Positions 1-7,750 of a stretch of 14,391 nucleotides of DNA are shown here, in pieces. The stretch's first letter is position 1. Each line of letters begins with the position of its first letter. Location: assembly GCA_002476905.1 (NCBI GenBank), contig DLND01000021.1, positions 1 to 14,391 on the forward strand. The letters are read 5' to 3'. Source of the stretch: Flavobacteriales bacterium UBA7519. Lineage in GTDB: Bacteria; Bacteroidota; Bacteroidia; Flavobacteriales; Weeksellaceae. The notes under the pieces were generated by a model, which saw only the letters and a list, made by a program, of their open reading frames with translations, was not told where the DNA came from and did not search any database. Made by a program: the position numbers and the translations under genes.

Positions 1-580
1 CTGCACGGATAACTTCGTTTCTCGTGAGCATCCCTTGCTGATAAAATTTTTGAATATTTTTCAGACGTTCAAGCGCTAGTTTTTTATTATTTTCATAAAC
101 GATTTTTTGGTTTATGATTTTATAGACATCTAAATAATTGGAAATCACTAACAGTTTTATATCTTGTTTATTTTTATCAAAATCCAATAAAGCCAATTGC
201 TCCCGAAGTCCTGCTAATTCTATATTTTTTTTCACGAGACCACCTTTAAAGATGAGTTCAGATGCCTCAATACCATAGGTACTGCCATAATGCGGCATCG
301 TCACATTTTGAAAATCTGTGAGATCTTTTTCTAAAACGAATGCATTACCAAGATAGAACTGACTGGTAGAAGCCTTAATAGAAGGTAATTTGTGCTCTTT
401 TGCTATTTCCACATTCTGCTTTGCAATGTCAATATTTTGAGCAGCCACCTTGAGTTGCTGATGGTTCACAATTGCCATATCAGCTACCTCCCTCGCTGTC
501 ATCTGTCTGTCCTGCGAGCAAAACAGCGCAGGGCAAATTGCTAACCATATAAAGAGTATAGCCTTTGTACACTTTATCAT
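1..580 (-). CDS. TolC-family outer membrane efflux protein, N-terminal part (gene runs off the window)
   Basis: This is the first 193 codons of a gene that continues past the left edge. TolC-family proteins form the outer-membrane channel-tunnel of tripartite efflux or type I secretion systems. The ATG at 580 is followed by a Sec-type signal peptide (basic MIKCTK, hydrophobic ILFIWLAICPALF, then CSQ). The mature protein starts with the helical pattern typical of the family: MTAREVADMAIVNHQQLKVA, then NIDIAKQNVEIAKEHKLPSI, and a later QQGMLTRNEVIRA stretch. The last is the 'G..t..dv..a' motif at the start of a TolC coiled-coil helix. It lies 88 bp downstream of the interrupted AraC gene on the same strand, so that regulator probably controlled it. 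Partner adaptor and transporter genes would be expected beyond the left edge, but this cannot be seen. It is distinct from the outer-membrane lipoprotein at 3086-4489, since it has no clear lipobox. Confidence 0.85.
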   Translation of the reverse strand, partial: MIKCTKAILFIWLAICPALFCSQDRQMTAREVADMAIVNHQQLKVAAQNIDIAKQNVEIAKEHKLPSIKASTSQFYLGNAFVLEKDLTDFQNVTMPHYGSTYGIEASELIFKGGLVKKNIELAGLREQLALLDFDKNKQDIKLLVISNYLDVYKIINQKIVYENNKKLALERLKNIQKFYQQGMLTRNEVIRA

Positions 581-599
581 TATACTTGTTTTTCGGGTA

Positions 600-607
600 C
601 AAAATTA
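600..607 (-). promoter_or_regulatory. Candidate Bacteroidota -7 box upstream of the tolC-like gene
   Basis: On the minus strand these bases read TAATTTTG, which fits the Bacteroidota -7 consensus TAnnTTTG. The box sits 20 bp before the ATG at 580. A TTTA about 16-19 bases further upstream is only a partial match to the -33 TTTG element. If real, tolC can be transcribed independently of the broken araC gene. Such boxes also occur by chance in AT-rich DNA. Confidence 0.35.
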
Positions 608-668
608 TGATAATCCTAAATGTAAATAAATGCTTGAGACTTGGAAAAAGATGTTCAAATGTAAGATT

Positions 669-1410
669 TTACTTTACAAACTGCGCGCGGTACTGATTAG
701 GACTAATCTCCATATGCTTTTTGAAAAAATGAGAAAAAGAGTATTGATCACTAAACCCCAATACTGCAGAAATCTCAGATATAGGCATTTTAGAAGAATT
801 AAGATATACTTTTGCTTCATTGATTACAATGGAAGCTATAATCTGACTTGCAGACCTTCCCGTAATGGACTTTACTACAGAGGAAAGATGTCTGGTTGTA
901 ATCAACTGCCGTTCTGCGTAGAACTCGACATTTCGATTGCTGAGATGATGATTGGCGAGGTCATTCAGGAAAATAAAAACAATTTCTTCCTGTCTCGACA
1001 TCTGATTCATTGAGCTATTGTCTTCCTTGGAAATAATTCCTGCCATTTGATAACAGAAAACCGAGAAAAGATGTTCTACAATCTCTTTTTTGTAGGTCAT
1101 CTCGGTTTCAGAATCGAGAATATATTTCAGGAAATTGACACTTTTCCAAACCACATCCAATTCATCCTTAGAAAAAGGAACACCCACATTCATCTGCTGT
1201 CGAAAATACCTATATGTAATTAATCTATTGAATTTCAGAGATAGTGCAGAAATAAATTCACGTTTATAGGAAACCATCCTCGACTGGAAATTATCGCTGA
1301 TGGAAATCAACTCATATACTGTTTGCGGGTCTGTTACTATAAAAGTATTGGCGGTCAATTCCAGATCACTAAGATGTTGGCGAAGTTTTATTGTTCCGCT
1401 TTTGATAAAT
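669..1410 (-). pseudogene. AraC-family regulator, C-terminal segment of an IS-split gene
   Basis: This is the larger piece of an AraC/XylS-type transcription regulator, continuing the reading frame that starts at 2987. Bases 1407-1410 are one copy of the target duplication, and regulator codons resume at 1406 (IKSGTIKLRQHLSDLE). The final roughly 100 residues hold the double helix-turn-helix DNA-binding domain. Its first half is NVEFYAERQLITTRHLSSVV and its second is PISEISAVLGFSDQYSFSHF followed by FKKHMEISPNQYR, which closely matches the AraC signature. The frame upstream runs into a stop at 1413-1415 inside the IS end, so this part has no normal start. A TTG at 1358 could start a 229-residue product that keeps the DNA-binding domain and loses part of the N-terminal sensing domain. 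The intact gene would encode 281 residues, a usual family length. It lies 88 bp upstream of the tolC-like gene. Confidence 0.9.
1407..1410. repeat. Target-site duplication AAAT, left copy
   Basis: AAAT directly outside the left terminal inverted repeat, identical to 2880-2883 on the other side. Duplications of three or five bases do not fit. Removing one copy together with the element restores the araC frame, which supports a 4-bp duplication. Confidence 0.85.
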
Positions 1411-1425
1411 AGTCATTCCTTAAAA
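1411..1425 (+). repeat. Left terminal inverted repeat of the IS
   Basis: AGTCATTCCTTAAAA is the exact reverse complement of 2865-2879. The transposase stop codon (1420-1422) lies inside it. The pairing could be extended one base outward (T1410 with A2880), but that base is better explained as part of the AAAT duplication. Confidence 0.92.
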
Positions 1426-2760
1426 AGCTAATTTTTCATTTTGAAAATTATACTTGCCTAAGAAGATTTTGAGAACAACTTCGAGCCAAAAAAGAATTTG
1501 TTGTTTGATTTGGTTCAATCTCATCTTCAAATTGTATCCAATCCCTGCTAATAGGGCGTTATGAATATCTCCAGCCACTCCTTTAAGGAAGTTTAATCCT
1601 AAGGAGTGGTTTCTTTTTAAATGTGAAATACAGGGTTCTATTGCTGCTCTTGCACGGAATCTTAATCTTGCAACTTGCTGCCCATATCTTGTTTTTTCTT
1701 TTTTTGTGGGAAGCAGAATTAAGGTGCCTTCTACTTCTTTGATTCCTCTAAATCCTCGGTCTGTAGCTGCTTTCTTAGGTCTTGTTCCTCCGATTGATTT
1801 TCTTACCCGTTCACTTTGTGACAATGATTCTTCAAGAGTTTTACTATCGTGAGGGTTACCGGAAAATCTTTTTACTGAACTGATGATGCCTGTTTTCCTA
1901 CCTCTTACTACCGCAACTTTGGTCCCAAACTCATAATTCTTTCCCGATTTTCCTTTCGCAATACAGGCAACCTGTGATTCATGCAAGCTGTAAATCTTGT
2001 CCTTGGTAGTTTTCTCCTGAGTAAGAGCTTTGAGGTAAATTGCAAATATTTCCCGATAATCTTTCAAAACGCTTTCCGGAAGCTTTCTTTCCAATTCCCG
2101 AAGCAATCTTTTGCCGATTGTTCTGAGTTTTTTCCTTGCCATTCTAGCATTCTTCTGTCTTTTGGGATGGTGTCCAAAATAAGCAGACCGTAACAATTGT
2201 TTGCTTACTCTTTTGTAGCTTTGCCTTTGTACAACACCTTCTTTTTCGGCTATTTTTACACAATTATCTATTACTTTTTTTGCCAGCTTGGCATCCGTAG
2301 GAAAAGTGATATTCTTCTCCTGAACGGTAGTATCAATCTGAACTTCATCTTCTGTTTTGGCTTTTGGATGAAGAGAAACGCTTTGTCCCAAAAGAAATTC
2401 CAAACCCCTCTCCCCAATTCTCTTTCTGAAGTGTACAAAATTGCTCGGATCAAAGGGCTGTTCTGTTTGGAAAAAATCCTCACCTGTAAAATATTGCCAA
2501 TAAGCATTCTCAATCCATCTTTCTACTACACTTTCATCACTTTCTTTAAACATTTCCTTGAGCAAAAGCATTCCTGCTATTTTGCGAACCGCAATAGAGG
2601 GTCTTCCTTCTTTTGAAAATAAACCCTCGAACTCAGCTTCTATTTTATCCCAAGAAATCTCATGCGCTAATTTTACAAGTGGATGATCCATATTAATAAG
2701 CTCGGTAAGTCTGGTCTTGAATAAATTTTGCTGTAAATCCTGTTTTATTTTTCCTAACAT
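1420..2760 (-). CDS. DDE transposase of IS5/IS1182 type
   Basis: A 446-residue DDE transposase that would cut and rejoin the ends of its own element. The N-terminal region (about 20-130) has the expected KEGRPSIAVRKIAGMLLLKE and DPSNFVHFRKRIGE motifs of the IS5/IS1182 DUF772-like domain. The likely catalytic triad is D143 in QIDTTVQEKNITFPTD, D334 in KKAATDRGFRG and E375 in RARAAIEPCISHLKRNH, with the R/K-rich helix after the glutamate that is usual in this group. No frameshift or internal stop is visible, and the length fits an intact enzyme. The start is an ATG at 2760 and the stop lies in the left terminal repeat. It is oriented toward the remaining araC segment and tolC. Several long antisense frames inside it are coding shadows. 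Confidence 0.93.
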   Translation of the reverse strand: MLGKIKQDLQQNLFKTRLTELINMDHPLVKLAHEISWDKIEAEFEGLFSKEGRPSIAVRKIAGMLLLKEMFKESDESVVERWIENAYWQYFTGEDFFQTEQPFDPSNFVHFRKRIGERGLEFLLGQSVSLHPKAKTEDEVQIDTTVQEKNITFPTDAKLAKKVIDNCVKIAEKEGVVQRQSYKRVSKQLLRSAYFGHHPKRQKNARMARKKLRTIGKRLLRELERKLPESVLKDYREIFAIYLKALTQEKTTKDKIYSLHESQVACIAKGKSGKNYEFGTKVAVVRGRKTGIISSVKRFSGNPHDSKTLEESLSQSERVRKSIGGTRPKKAATDRGFRGIKEVEGTLILLPTKKEKTRYGQQVARLRFRARAAIEPCISHLKRNHSLGLNFLKGVAGDIHNALLAGIGYNLKMRLNQIKQQILFWLEVVLKIFLGKYNFQNEKLAF

Positions 2761-2824
2761 TTTGCCACTTTTTATACCCTAAAAATACGATTTTCTGCAA
2801 TTTTATACAACATTTTTAAGCGAA

Positions 2825-2853
2825 ATTTGATAATAAAATATTGAATATCAAAT
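2825..2853. repeat. Internal hairpin in the right end of the IS
   Basis: ATTTGATA (2825-2832) and TATCAAAT (2846-2853) form an 8-bp perfect inverted repeat with a 13-base loop, within the non-coding right end and about 65 bp upstream of the transposase start. It could be a transposase or regulator binding site or an mRNA leader structure. In DNA this AT-rich a chance origin is possible. Confidence 0.4.
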
Positions 2854-2864
2854 CGTTGTATTTA

Positions 2865-2879
2865 TTTTAAGGAATGACT
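2865..2879 (-). repeat. Right terminal inverted repeat of the IS
   Basis: TTTTAAGGAATGACT is the exact reverse complement of 1411-1425. Just inward, a TAA at 2862-2864 ends the truncated araC N-terminal frame. Confidence 0.92.
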
Positions 2880-2883
2880 AAAT
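2880..2883. repeat. Target-site duplication AAAT, right copy
   Basis: AAAT directly outside the right terminal repeat, matching 1407-1410. Confidence 0.85.
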
Positions 2884-2987
2884 AAAAACGCAGGATTATG
2901 GGGGCGAAAAGGTTTGTCTGTCGCGATTCTTTGGTTAATAGTTTCCTGAGTAAAAATCTCAACCCCGAATTGTTCTAAAGCTGTCAT
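2880..2987 (-). pseudogene. AraC-family regulator, N-terminal 36 codons cut off by the IS
   Basis: The ATG at 2987 begins MTALEQFGVEIFTQETINQR, continues for 36 codons to PAFLF, then enters the insertion sequence. Read through the IS end, the frame gives five more residues (SHSLK) and stops at 2862-2864, making a 41-residue product without any DNA-binding domain. Joining this part to base 1406 (one AAAT copy removed) gives the continuous stretch PHNPAFLFIKSGTIKLRQ in frame. This shows that the two pieces were one 281-codon gene. The start is 98 bp downstream of the outer-membrane efflux gene stop, in the same direction. This segment belongs to the N-terminal cupin-like sensing domain expected of AraC proteins. 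Confidence 0.87.
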
Positions 2988-2991
2988 CCCA

Positions 2992-2999
2992 CAAATTTA
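2992..2999 (-). promoter_or_regulatory. Candidate -7 box directly before the araC start
   Basis: On the minus strand this reads TAAATTTG, an exact fit to TAnnTTTG, 4 bp before the ATG at 2987. A promoter here would give an almost leaderless araC transcript. No -33 TTG was found at the usual 18-21 bp spacing, so support is weak. Confidence 0.28.
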
Positions 3000-3033
3000 A
3001 TGTTTTATGAATTTATAATTTTAGACAATAACA

Positions 3034-3059
3034 AAAACCCAACAAAATTGCCAGGTTTT
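3034..3059 (-). terminator. Possible terminator after the RND efflux operon
   Basis: AAAACC (3034-3039) pairs with GGTTTT (3054-3059), and an inner CAA/TTG pairing is separated by a three-base bulge. On the minus strand the stem is followed by TTTTTGTTATTG, a T-rich tail. It lies 26 bp downstream of the outer-membrane lipoprotein stop and upstream of araC, where an operon end would be expected. The stem is imperfect and AT-rich. Confidence 0.45.
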
Positions 3060-3085
3060 CAAGTATAGTAAAAAAAATTTAGTGT

Positions 3086-4489
3086 CTAAAATTGTCCGCC
3101 TCCAAGTGCTCTGTAGAATTCGGTAACGGCTTGTAACTGTTGAAGTTTATCATTCACTCCAGCTAATTTTGCGGCTAATAATGATTGTTCAGACGTTAAC
3201 ACATTCACATAATTAACATTAGACGAATAAGTTAACAACTCTTTATTAAATTCAACAGCCTTTTCCAAAGATTGGATTTGAAGTTGTCTTGTAGATTCTT
3301 TTTCTTTCGCTTTTTGATAAGACAATAATGAATTAGAAACTTCGGAACCTGCTGTGAGCAAAGTCTTTTCGAATGTGTAATAAGCCTGCATTTTACGAGC
3401 TTCCATTATTTTGACCTGCGCTTTTCTATTTCCCATTTGGAAGATATTCTGTGTTACAGTTCCACCAAGCGTATAAAACAAAGAATTACTAAAAAAGTTT
3501 TCCAAAGTTCTAGATGACAATCCTAAAGTTCCCGTAATATTAAGTGCAGGATAAACCTGTGCCATTGCTATATTTTTATTTTCAAATGCCTGGCGGAAGG
3601 ATAATTCTGCGGCTTGAACATCCGGACGATTTTTCAGCAATGATGCCGGAATGCCTGTTTTTAGATCCGTGTAAACCACCTGTGAATCGATAGAGTTTCT
3701 ATCGATGGAGTGCGGATTATCATTCATTAAAACATTTAATGAATTCTCAGTTTGTTGAATTTGCAGTTCAAGATCCGGAATGGTTAGCTGTGCAGAATAA
3801 AGATTTGCTTTGCTCTGCTCCACATCTGCTCCTGTAAGATAAGCAGCTTCCATCAAAGCTTCTACCGTTTCCACATCTTTTTTCCTAAGCTCTACGGTTT
3901 GTTTCGTGATTTCCAATTGCTTGTCCAGCGAAATCAGCTGGTAATAGAGATTTGCTGCCTGCGCAACCAATTGCGTTAGAACTGCACGTTTTGCAGCATC
4001 AGTTTGAAGAAATCCTGCATAAGCTGATTTTTTCAAAGATTTGATTCTTCCCCATATATCAATTTCCCAACCCGTCGAAATTCCTAATCTGTAAACTAAC
4101 AAATCTGGCATTACAAAGTTTCCACCTTGTGCAGCACCACTATTTTTGGTCTCAGTGATAGAAGCAACTCCGTCCAGACTTGGTAGATTCTGCAATTTAG
4201 ATTGTTTGAAAACGGCACTCGCTTCTTGAATTCTCGCAACTGCAACTTTCAAATCCAGATTATTCTCGATGGTTTTTTTAATTATAGTCTGAAGTTTGGC
4301 ATCTGTGAAAATCTGATTCCAAGCTACATTAGCGGTAGAAACAGTGTCGTTACTGGTTTTCTGACGGAACAGATTATCCTGCCTGCTTTGTTCTATTTCC
4401 GGGTCTTTGTAAGTATCCGTCACTTTACAAGAGTAAAAGAAACCCGCGATACCGGCCAACAGAACTAAATTTATGATTTTAATTTTCAT
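3086..4489 (-). CDS. Efflux outer-membrane lipoprotein, NodT/OprM family
   Basis: A 467-residue outer-membrane factor that would form the exit duct for the RND pump encoded just upstream. The N-terminus is a lipoprotein signal (basic start, hydrophobic LVLLAGIAGFF, lipobox YSC with Cys21), as in OprM/NodT proteins. The body shows the family's two repeated OEP domains. Examples are WNQIFTDAKLQTIIKKTIEN (about 57-76), the aromatic GWEIDIWGRIKSLKKSAYAG motif, LVAQAANLYYQLISLDKQLE, and the second-repeat LLKNRPDVQAAELSFRQAFE. The C-terminus ends in EFYRALGGGQF, the usual end of this family (YKALGGGW-like). It starts 19 bp after the pump gene stop and is the last gene of the adaptor-pump-channel operon. 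The ATG at 4489 is chosen because it gives the complete lipoprotein signal. Confidence 0.93.
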   Translation of the reverse strand: MKIKIINLVLLAGIAGFFYSCKVTDTYKDPEIEQSRQDNLFRQKTSNDTVSTANVAWNQIFTDAKLQTIIKKTIENNLDLKVAVARIQEASAVFKQSKLQNLPSLDGVASITETKNSGAAQGGNFVMPDLLVYRLGISTGWEIDIWGRIKSLKKSAYAGFLQTDAAKRAVLTQLVAQAANLYYQLISLDKQLEITKQTVELRKKDVETVEALMEAAYLTGADVEQSKANLYSAQLTIPDLELQIQQTENSLNVLMNDNPHSIDRNSIDSQVVYTDLKTGIPASLLKNRPDVQAAELSFRQAFENKNIAMAQVYPALNITGTLGLSSRTLENFFSNSLFYTLGGTVTQNIFQMGNRKAQVKIMEARKMQAYYTFEKTLLTAGSEVSNSLLSYQKAKEKESTRQLQIQSLEKAVEFNKELLTYSSNVNYVNVLTSEQSLLAAKLAGVNDKLQQLQAVTEFYRALGGGQF

Positions 4490-4508
4490 TGCTTTAGGTT
4501 GATTTAAA

Positions 4509-7500
4509 TTACTCGCTTAGTTGTCCGTCGTATTTTTCAAGGTCTTTTTTACCGCTTACTTTTTCCTGAAGGTACATAAATACCGCAAATAAGATCGGGA
4601 TAAAAAACACCCCGAAAATAGTTCCGAACAACATTCCGCCAATAGCACCGATACCTATAGACTGGTTACCGACAGCGCCGGCTCCTGTTGAAATGGCTAA
4701 TGGAATCAAACCAAAGATAAAGGCAAATGACGTCATCAGAATCGGACGGATTCTTTGTTTTGCACCACTAATTGCAGCATGTCCAATGGTATAACCTTTT
4801 TTCCTTGCATCTAAAGCAAATTCTACAATCAAAATCGCATTCTTCGCCAAGAGACCAATCAACATAATCAATGAAATCTGTGTATAAATGTTATTGGAAC
4901 CTCCAATCCAAGCACTGAACATCATCACACCAGCTAAGCCGACAGGTAATGACAACATTACTGCAAATGGAAGCAGATAACTCTCATACTGAGCTGCCAA
5001 TAGAAAATAGACGAAAACGCAGCATAAAATAAAGATATAAATCGTCTGGCTGCTGGAATTGACCTCTTCCCTGGTTAGTCCAGAATATTCGAAACCGTAG
5101 CCTTGAGGTAAAGTTTGCTTAGCTACTTCTTCCACAGCGTTGATGGCATCACCCGAAGAGAATCCAGGATTCGGTGTTCCGTTTATTGAAATTGCCGTAA
5201 ATAAATTGAATCGTCCGATCGCCTGAGGTCCGTACACTCTTTTAGCAGTAATAAATCTGCTAAGCGGTGCCATTTCACCATTTTTATTTCTGACCTGAAT
5301 CTGATTAAAACTTTCGACATTTTCCCGATTTTCAAAAGGCGCTTGGTAAATCACCCTATATTGCTTACCGAATAAATTGACATTGGAAGAATAAACACCT
5401 CCATAATAACCCTGCATGGTTCCCAATAAATCAGATACTGTAAATCCAGCAGCTTTAGTAGCAGCCACATCTATATCAATCATATACTGCGGATAGTTCG
5501 GGTTAAAAGAGGTAAAAGTCCTTTGGATCTCCGGACGCTGGTTCATCTTGTCAATGAAATCATTGGTCACTTTGGTAAGGTCGCTGATGCTTCCGCCTTT
5601 TTGATCTTGGATCTGCAATTCAAAACCGGCGGCATTACCAAACCCTTGAAGCGTCGGTCTTCCGAAGAAAGTCAATTTCGCATCTTTAATGCCTGCTGTT
5701 TCCTTATATAATTTTGCTATAAATGACTGGATATCCGATCCTTTTTTAGTTCTGTCTTTCCAGTCTTTCAGTTTTACAATCAACATCCCGTTATTGGATC
5801 CGCTACCGCTAATCATCCCTCTTCCCGAAACTTTGAATATATGCAGCACTTCTGGTTGTTTTTCCACAATTTTTTCAACCTTTGCCATCACTTCTTTCGT
5901 TCGGTTTTCATTGGAACCGATTGGTAATGAAATATCCATAAAAACACCTCCCATATCTTCATTTGGAACAAAAGATTTTGGAGTGGTATTCATTAGCCAC
6001 GCAAAAATTCCTGCAAAAACAACTAATCCTGCAAAAGCCATCCATTTTTTTCTAAGAAGAAACAAAACACCTCTAGAATACCGCTTTACAAAAGCATCAA
6101 AAATGATATTGAAATTGGTAAAAAACCGTTGTATAAAGTTCTGCTTCTTCTCCTCGTGGGAATGAGGTTTTAAAAATATAGCACAAAGTGCCGGGCTTAA
6201 TGTCAAGGCATTTACTGCAGAAAGAACAATTGAAATCGCCAATGTTAATCCAAATTGTTTATAAAAAACACCTGCAGAACCTGTAATGAAACTGACCGGG
6301 ATAAAAACCGCTGCCATTACCAATGTTATACTGATAATCGCTCCACTGATCTCATTCATAGCATCGACAGAAGCTTTCAGAGGAGATTTTTCACCCTGTT
6401 CTAGCTTACTGTGAACTGCTTCTACCACCACAATGGCATCATCCACCACGATTCCTACTGCTAATATCAATGCGAAAAGGGTTAACAAATTGATGGTAAA
6501 TCCAAAAATATCGAGAAAGAAAAACGTTCCCACAATAGCTACCGGAACCGAAATAGCCGGAATCAATGTTGAACGCCAATCCTGAAGAAACAAGAATACA
6601 ACGATAAATACAAGGATAAACGCTTCAAACAGTGTATGAATTACTTTTTCAATAGAAGCATCCAAAAAGTCATTGGCATTCACTAAGGCCACATATTTCA
6701 CTCCTTTCGGAAATGATTCTTGGGCTTTATCTAAAACCGCTATCGATTGATTAATAACATCCTGAGCATTGGAACCCGCAGTCTGCGCCACTGCCATACC
6801 AATAGCCGGATGACCGTCCGTAAAGCTACTTCCAGTGTAATCCTGAGCACCTAGCTCAATTTTTGCAACATCTTTCAGCTTTAGGATCTGACCGTTCTCA
6901 GTGGCTTTGATAATGATGTTATCAAATTCCGGAATTTCTGTCAATCTACCTTTATACTTAAGCGTATAGCGAAAGCTTTGGTCACTTTCATCACCCAAAC
7001 TTCCTGGTGCTGCCTCAATATTCTGCTCAGCAAGAACCGTATTAATATCGGACGGAACCAGTCCATACGCCGCCATTTTATTAGGATCGAGCCAGATTCT
7101 GACGGAATAATCCTTATTACCAAAAACAGTTACATCCCCCACACCGGTTACCCTTTTGATCTGCGGTGTAATATTGATGCTTGCATAATTCTGAAGGAAA
7201 GTCATATCATACGCCGGATTTTCACTGTATAGAGAGAAAATCAAAACGTTGGAGCTTTGTCTTTTGGTGGTTGTAACTCCGGCTCTCGTTACTTCTGCAG
7301 GTAGCAAGGGTGTGGCCCTGGAAACCCTGTTCTGTACATTGACAGCAGCAATATCAGGATCAACCCCCTGTTTGAAATAAACCGTAACGGAACCGGAACC
7401 ATCATTGGTTGCAGAAGAGGTCATATATGTCATCCCTTCCACACCATTGATCTGCTCTTCTAGCGGAACAATGACACTTTTCAGAATAACATCTGCATTG

Positions 7501-7655
7501 GCTCCTTGATAACTTGCACTCACCACTACTGTGGGCGGTGCAATATCGGGGTATTGTGAGACCGGAAGCGAAACAATTCCCAAAACACCAAGAATAACAA
7601 TGATGATGGAAATTACCGTAGATAAAACCGGACGTTCTATAAATTTTTTAAACAT
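4509..7655 (-). CDS. RND multidrug efflux pump, HAE1 family inner-membrane transporter
   Basis: A 1048-residue proton-driven drug exporter of the AcrB/MexB type, full length for the family. It begins with the typical MFKKFIERPVLSTVISIIIV first membrane helix and the following LPVSQYPDIAPPTVVVSASY stretch. Proton-relay residues are present: Asp405-Asp406 in GIVVDDAIVVVE (helix 4) and Lys938 in GLLAKNAILIVEFA (helix 10). The two large periplasmic loops (about 30-335 and 560-870) fit the porter and funnel domains. Helices 11 and 12 are seen in IRPILMTSFAFIFGLIPLAI and the GGMLFGTIFGVFFIPILFAV region. It is the middle gene of the operon, 95 bp after the adaptor stop and 19 bp before the outer-membrane lipoprotein. 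The actual drugs exported cannot be told from the sequence. Confidence 0.96.
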   Translation of the reverse strand: MFKKFIERPVLSTVISIIIVILGVLGIVSLPVSQYPDIAPPTVVVSASYQGANADVILKSVIVPLEEQINGVEGMTYMTSSATNDGSGSVTVYFKQGVDPDIAAVNVQNRVSRATPLLPAEVTRAGVTTTKRQSSNVLIFSLYSENPAYDMTFLQNYASINITPQIKRVTGVGDVTVFGNKDYSVRIWLDPNKMAAYGLVPSDINTVLAEQNIEAAPGSLGDESDQSFRYTLKYKGRLTEIPEFDNIIIKATENGQILKLKDVAKIELGAQDYTGSSFTDGHPAIGMAVAQTAGSNAQDVINQSIAVLDKAQESFPKGVKYVALVNANDFLDASIEKVIHTLFEAFILVFIVVFLFLQDWRSTLIPAISVPVAIVGTFFFLDIFGFTINLLTLFALILAVGIVVDDAIVVVEAVHSKLEQGEKSPLKASVDAMNEISGAIISITLVMAAVFIPVSFITGSAGVFYKQFGLTLAISIVLSAVNALTLSPALCAIFLKPHSHEEKKQNFIQRFFTNFNIIFDAFVKRYSRGVLFLLRKKWMAFAGLVVFAGIFAWLMNTTPKSFVPNEDMGGVFMDISLPIGSNENRTKEVMAKVEKIVEKQPEVLHIFKVSGRGMISGSGSNNGMLIVKLKDWKDRTKKGSDIQSFIAKLYKETAGIKDAKLTFFGRPTLQGFGNAAGFELQIQDQKGGSISDLTKVTNDFIDKMNQRPEIQRTFTSFNPNYPQYMIDIDVAATKAAGFTVSDLLGTMQGYYGGVYSSNVNLFGKQYRVIYQAPFENRENVESFNQIQVRNKNGEMAPLSRFITAKRVYGPQAIGRFNLFTAISINGTPNPGFSSGDAINAVEEVAKQTLPQGYGFEYSGLTREEVNSSSQTIYIFILCCVFVYFLLAAQYESYLLPFAVMLSLPVGLAGVMMFSAWIGGSNNIYTQISLIMLIGLLAKNAILIVEFALDARKKGYTIGHAAISGAKQRIRPILMTSFAFIFGLIPLAISTGAGAVGNQSIGIGAIGGMLFGTIFGVFFIPILFAVFMYLQEKVSGKKDLEKYDGQLSE

Positions 7656-7750
7656 ATTTTTTAGACTAAAAGAAAAAAAATGAAAGATAAAAGACTCTCA
7701 AAATGGAAAGTTTCAAATTCTCACTTTTGACATTAATATAATTTGGGAGA

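Larger units (their letters stand above)
1411..2879 (-). mobile_element. Insertion sequence of IS5/IS1182 type, complete, 1469 bp
   Basis: A complete insertion sequence with one transposase gene, 15-bp perfect terminal inverted repeats (AGTCATTCCTTAAAA at the left, its reverse complement at the right) and 4-bp direct duplications (AAAT) outside them. It is inserted in codon 36 of an AraC-family regulator gene, in the same orientation as that gene. The transposase stop overlaps the left repeat, so the coding region almost fills the element. Only about 119 bp at the right end are non-coding, and they should hold the transposase promoter. The intact ends, intact duplication and full-length transposase suggest a recent insertion and a potentially active element. 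Assignment to IS5 rather than IS1182 rests on transposase motifs recalled from memory. The AAAT duplication is not the YTAR site of the classical IS5 group, so the subgroup is left open. Confidence 0.92.

Noticed and set aside
630..1013. A 127-codon plus-strand frame at the end of the AraC region.
   Set aside because: It is antisense to the conserved AraC helix-turn-helix domain; its composition is that of a shadow.
669..1358. A complete short AraC protein starting at a TTG at 1358.
   Set aside because: The same frame continues upstream to the IS boundary and joins in frame with the coding segment ending at 2880, so this is a fragment of a longer gene.
1981..2616. Plus-strand open frames of 70 and 139 codons, and a minus-strand 80-codon frame, inside the transposase.
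   Set aside because: They overlap a well-supported DDE transposase, have no recognisable motifs and look like coding shadows.
5689..6165. A 158-codon plus-strand frame within the RND pump.
   Set aside because: It is antisense to conserved pump sequence and has no family features of its own.
7656..7750. Possible hairpin (TCAAAA with TTTTGA) between the adaptor and pump genes.
   Set aside because: The stem is only six bases with a loop over twenty and is all but one pair A-T; likely chance.
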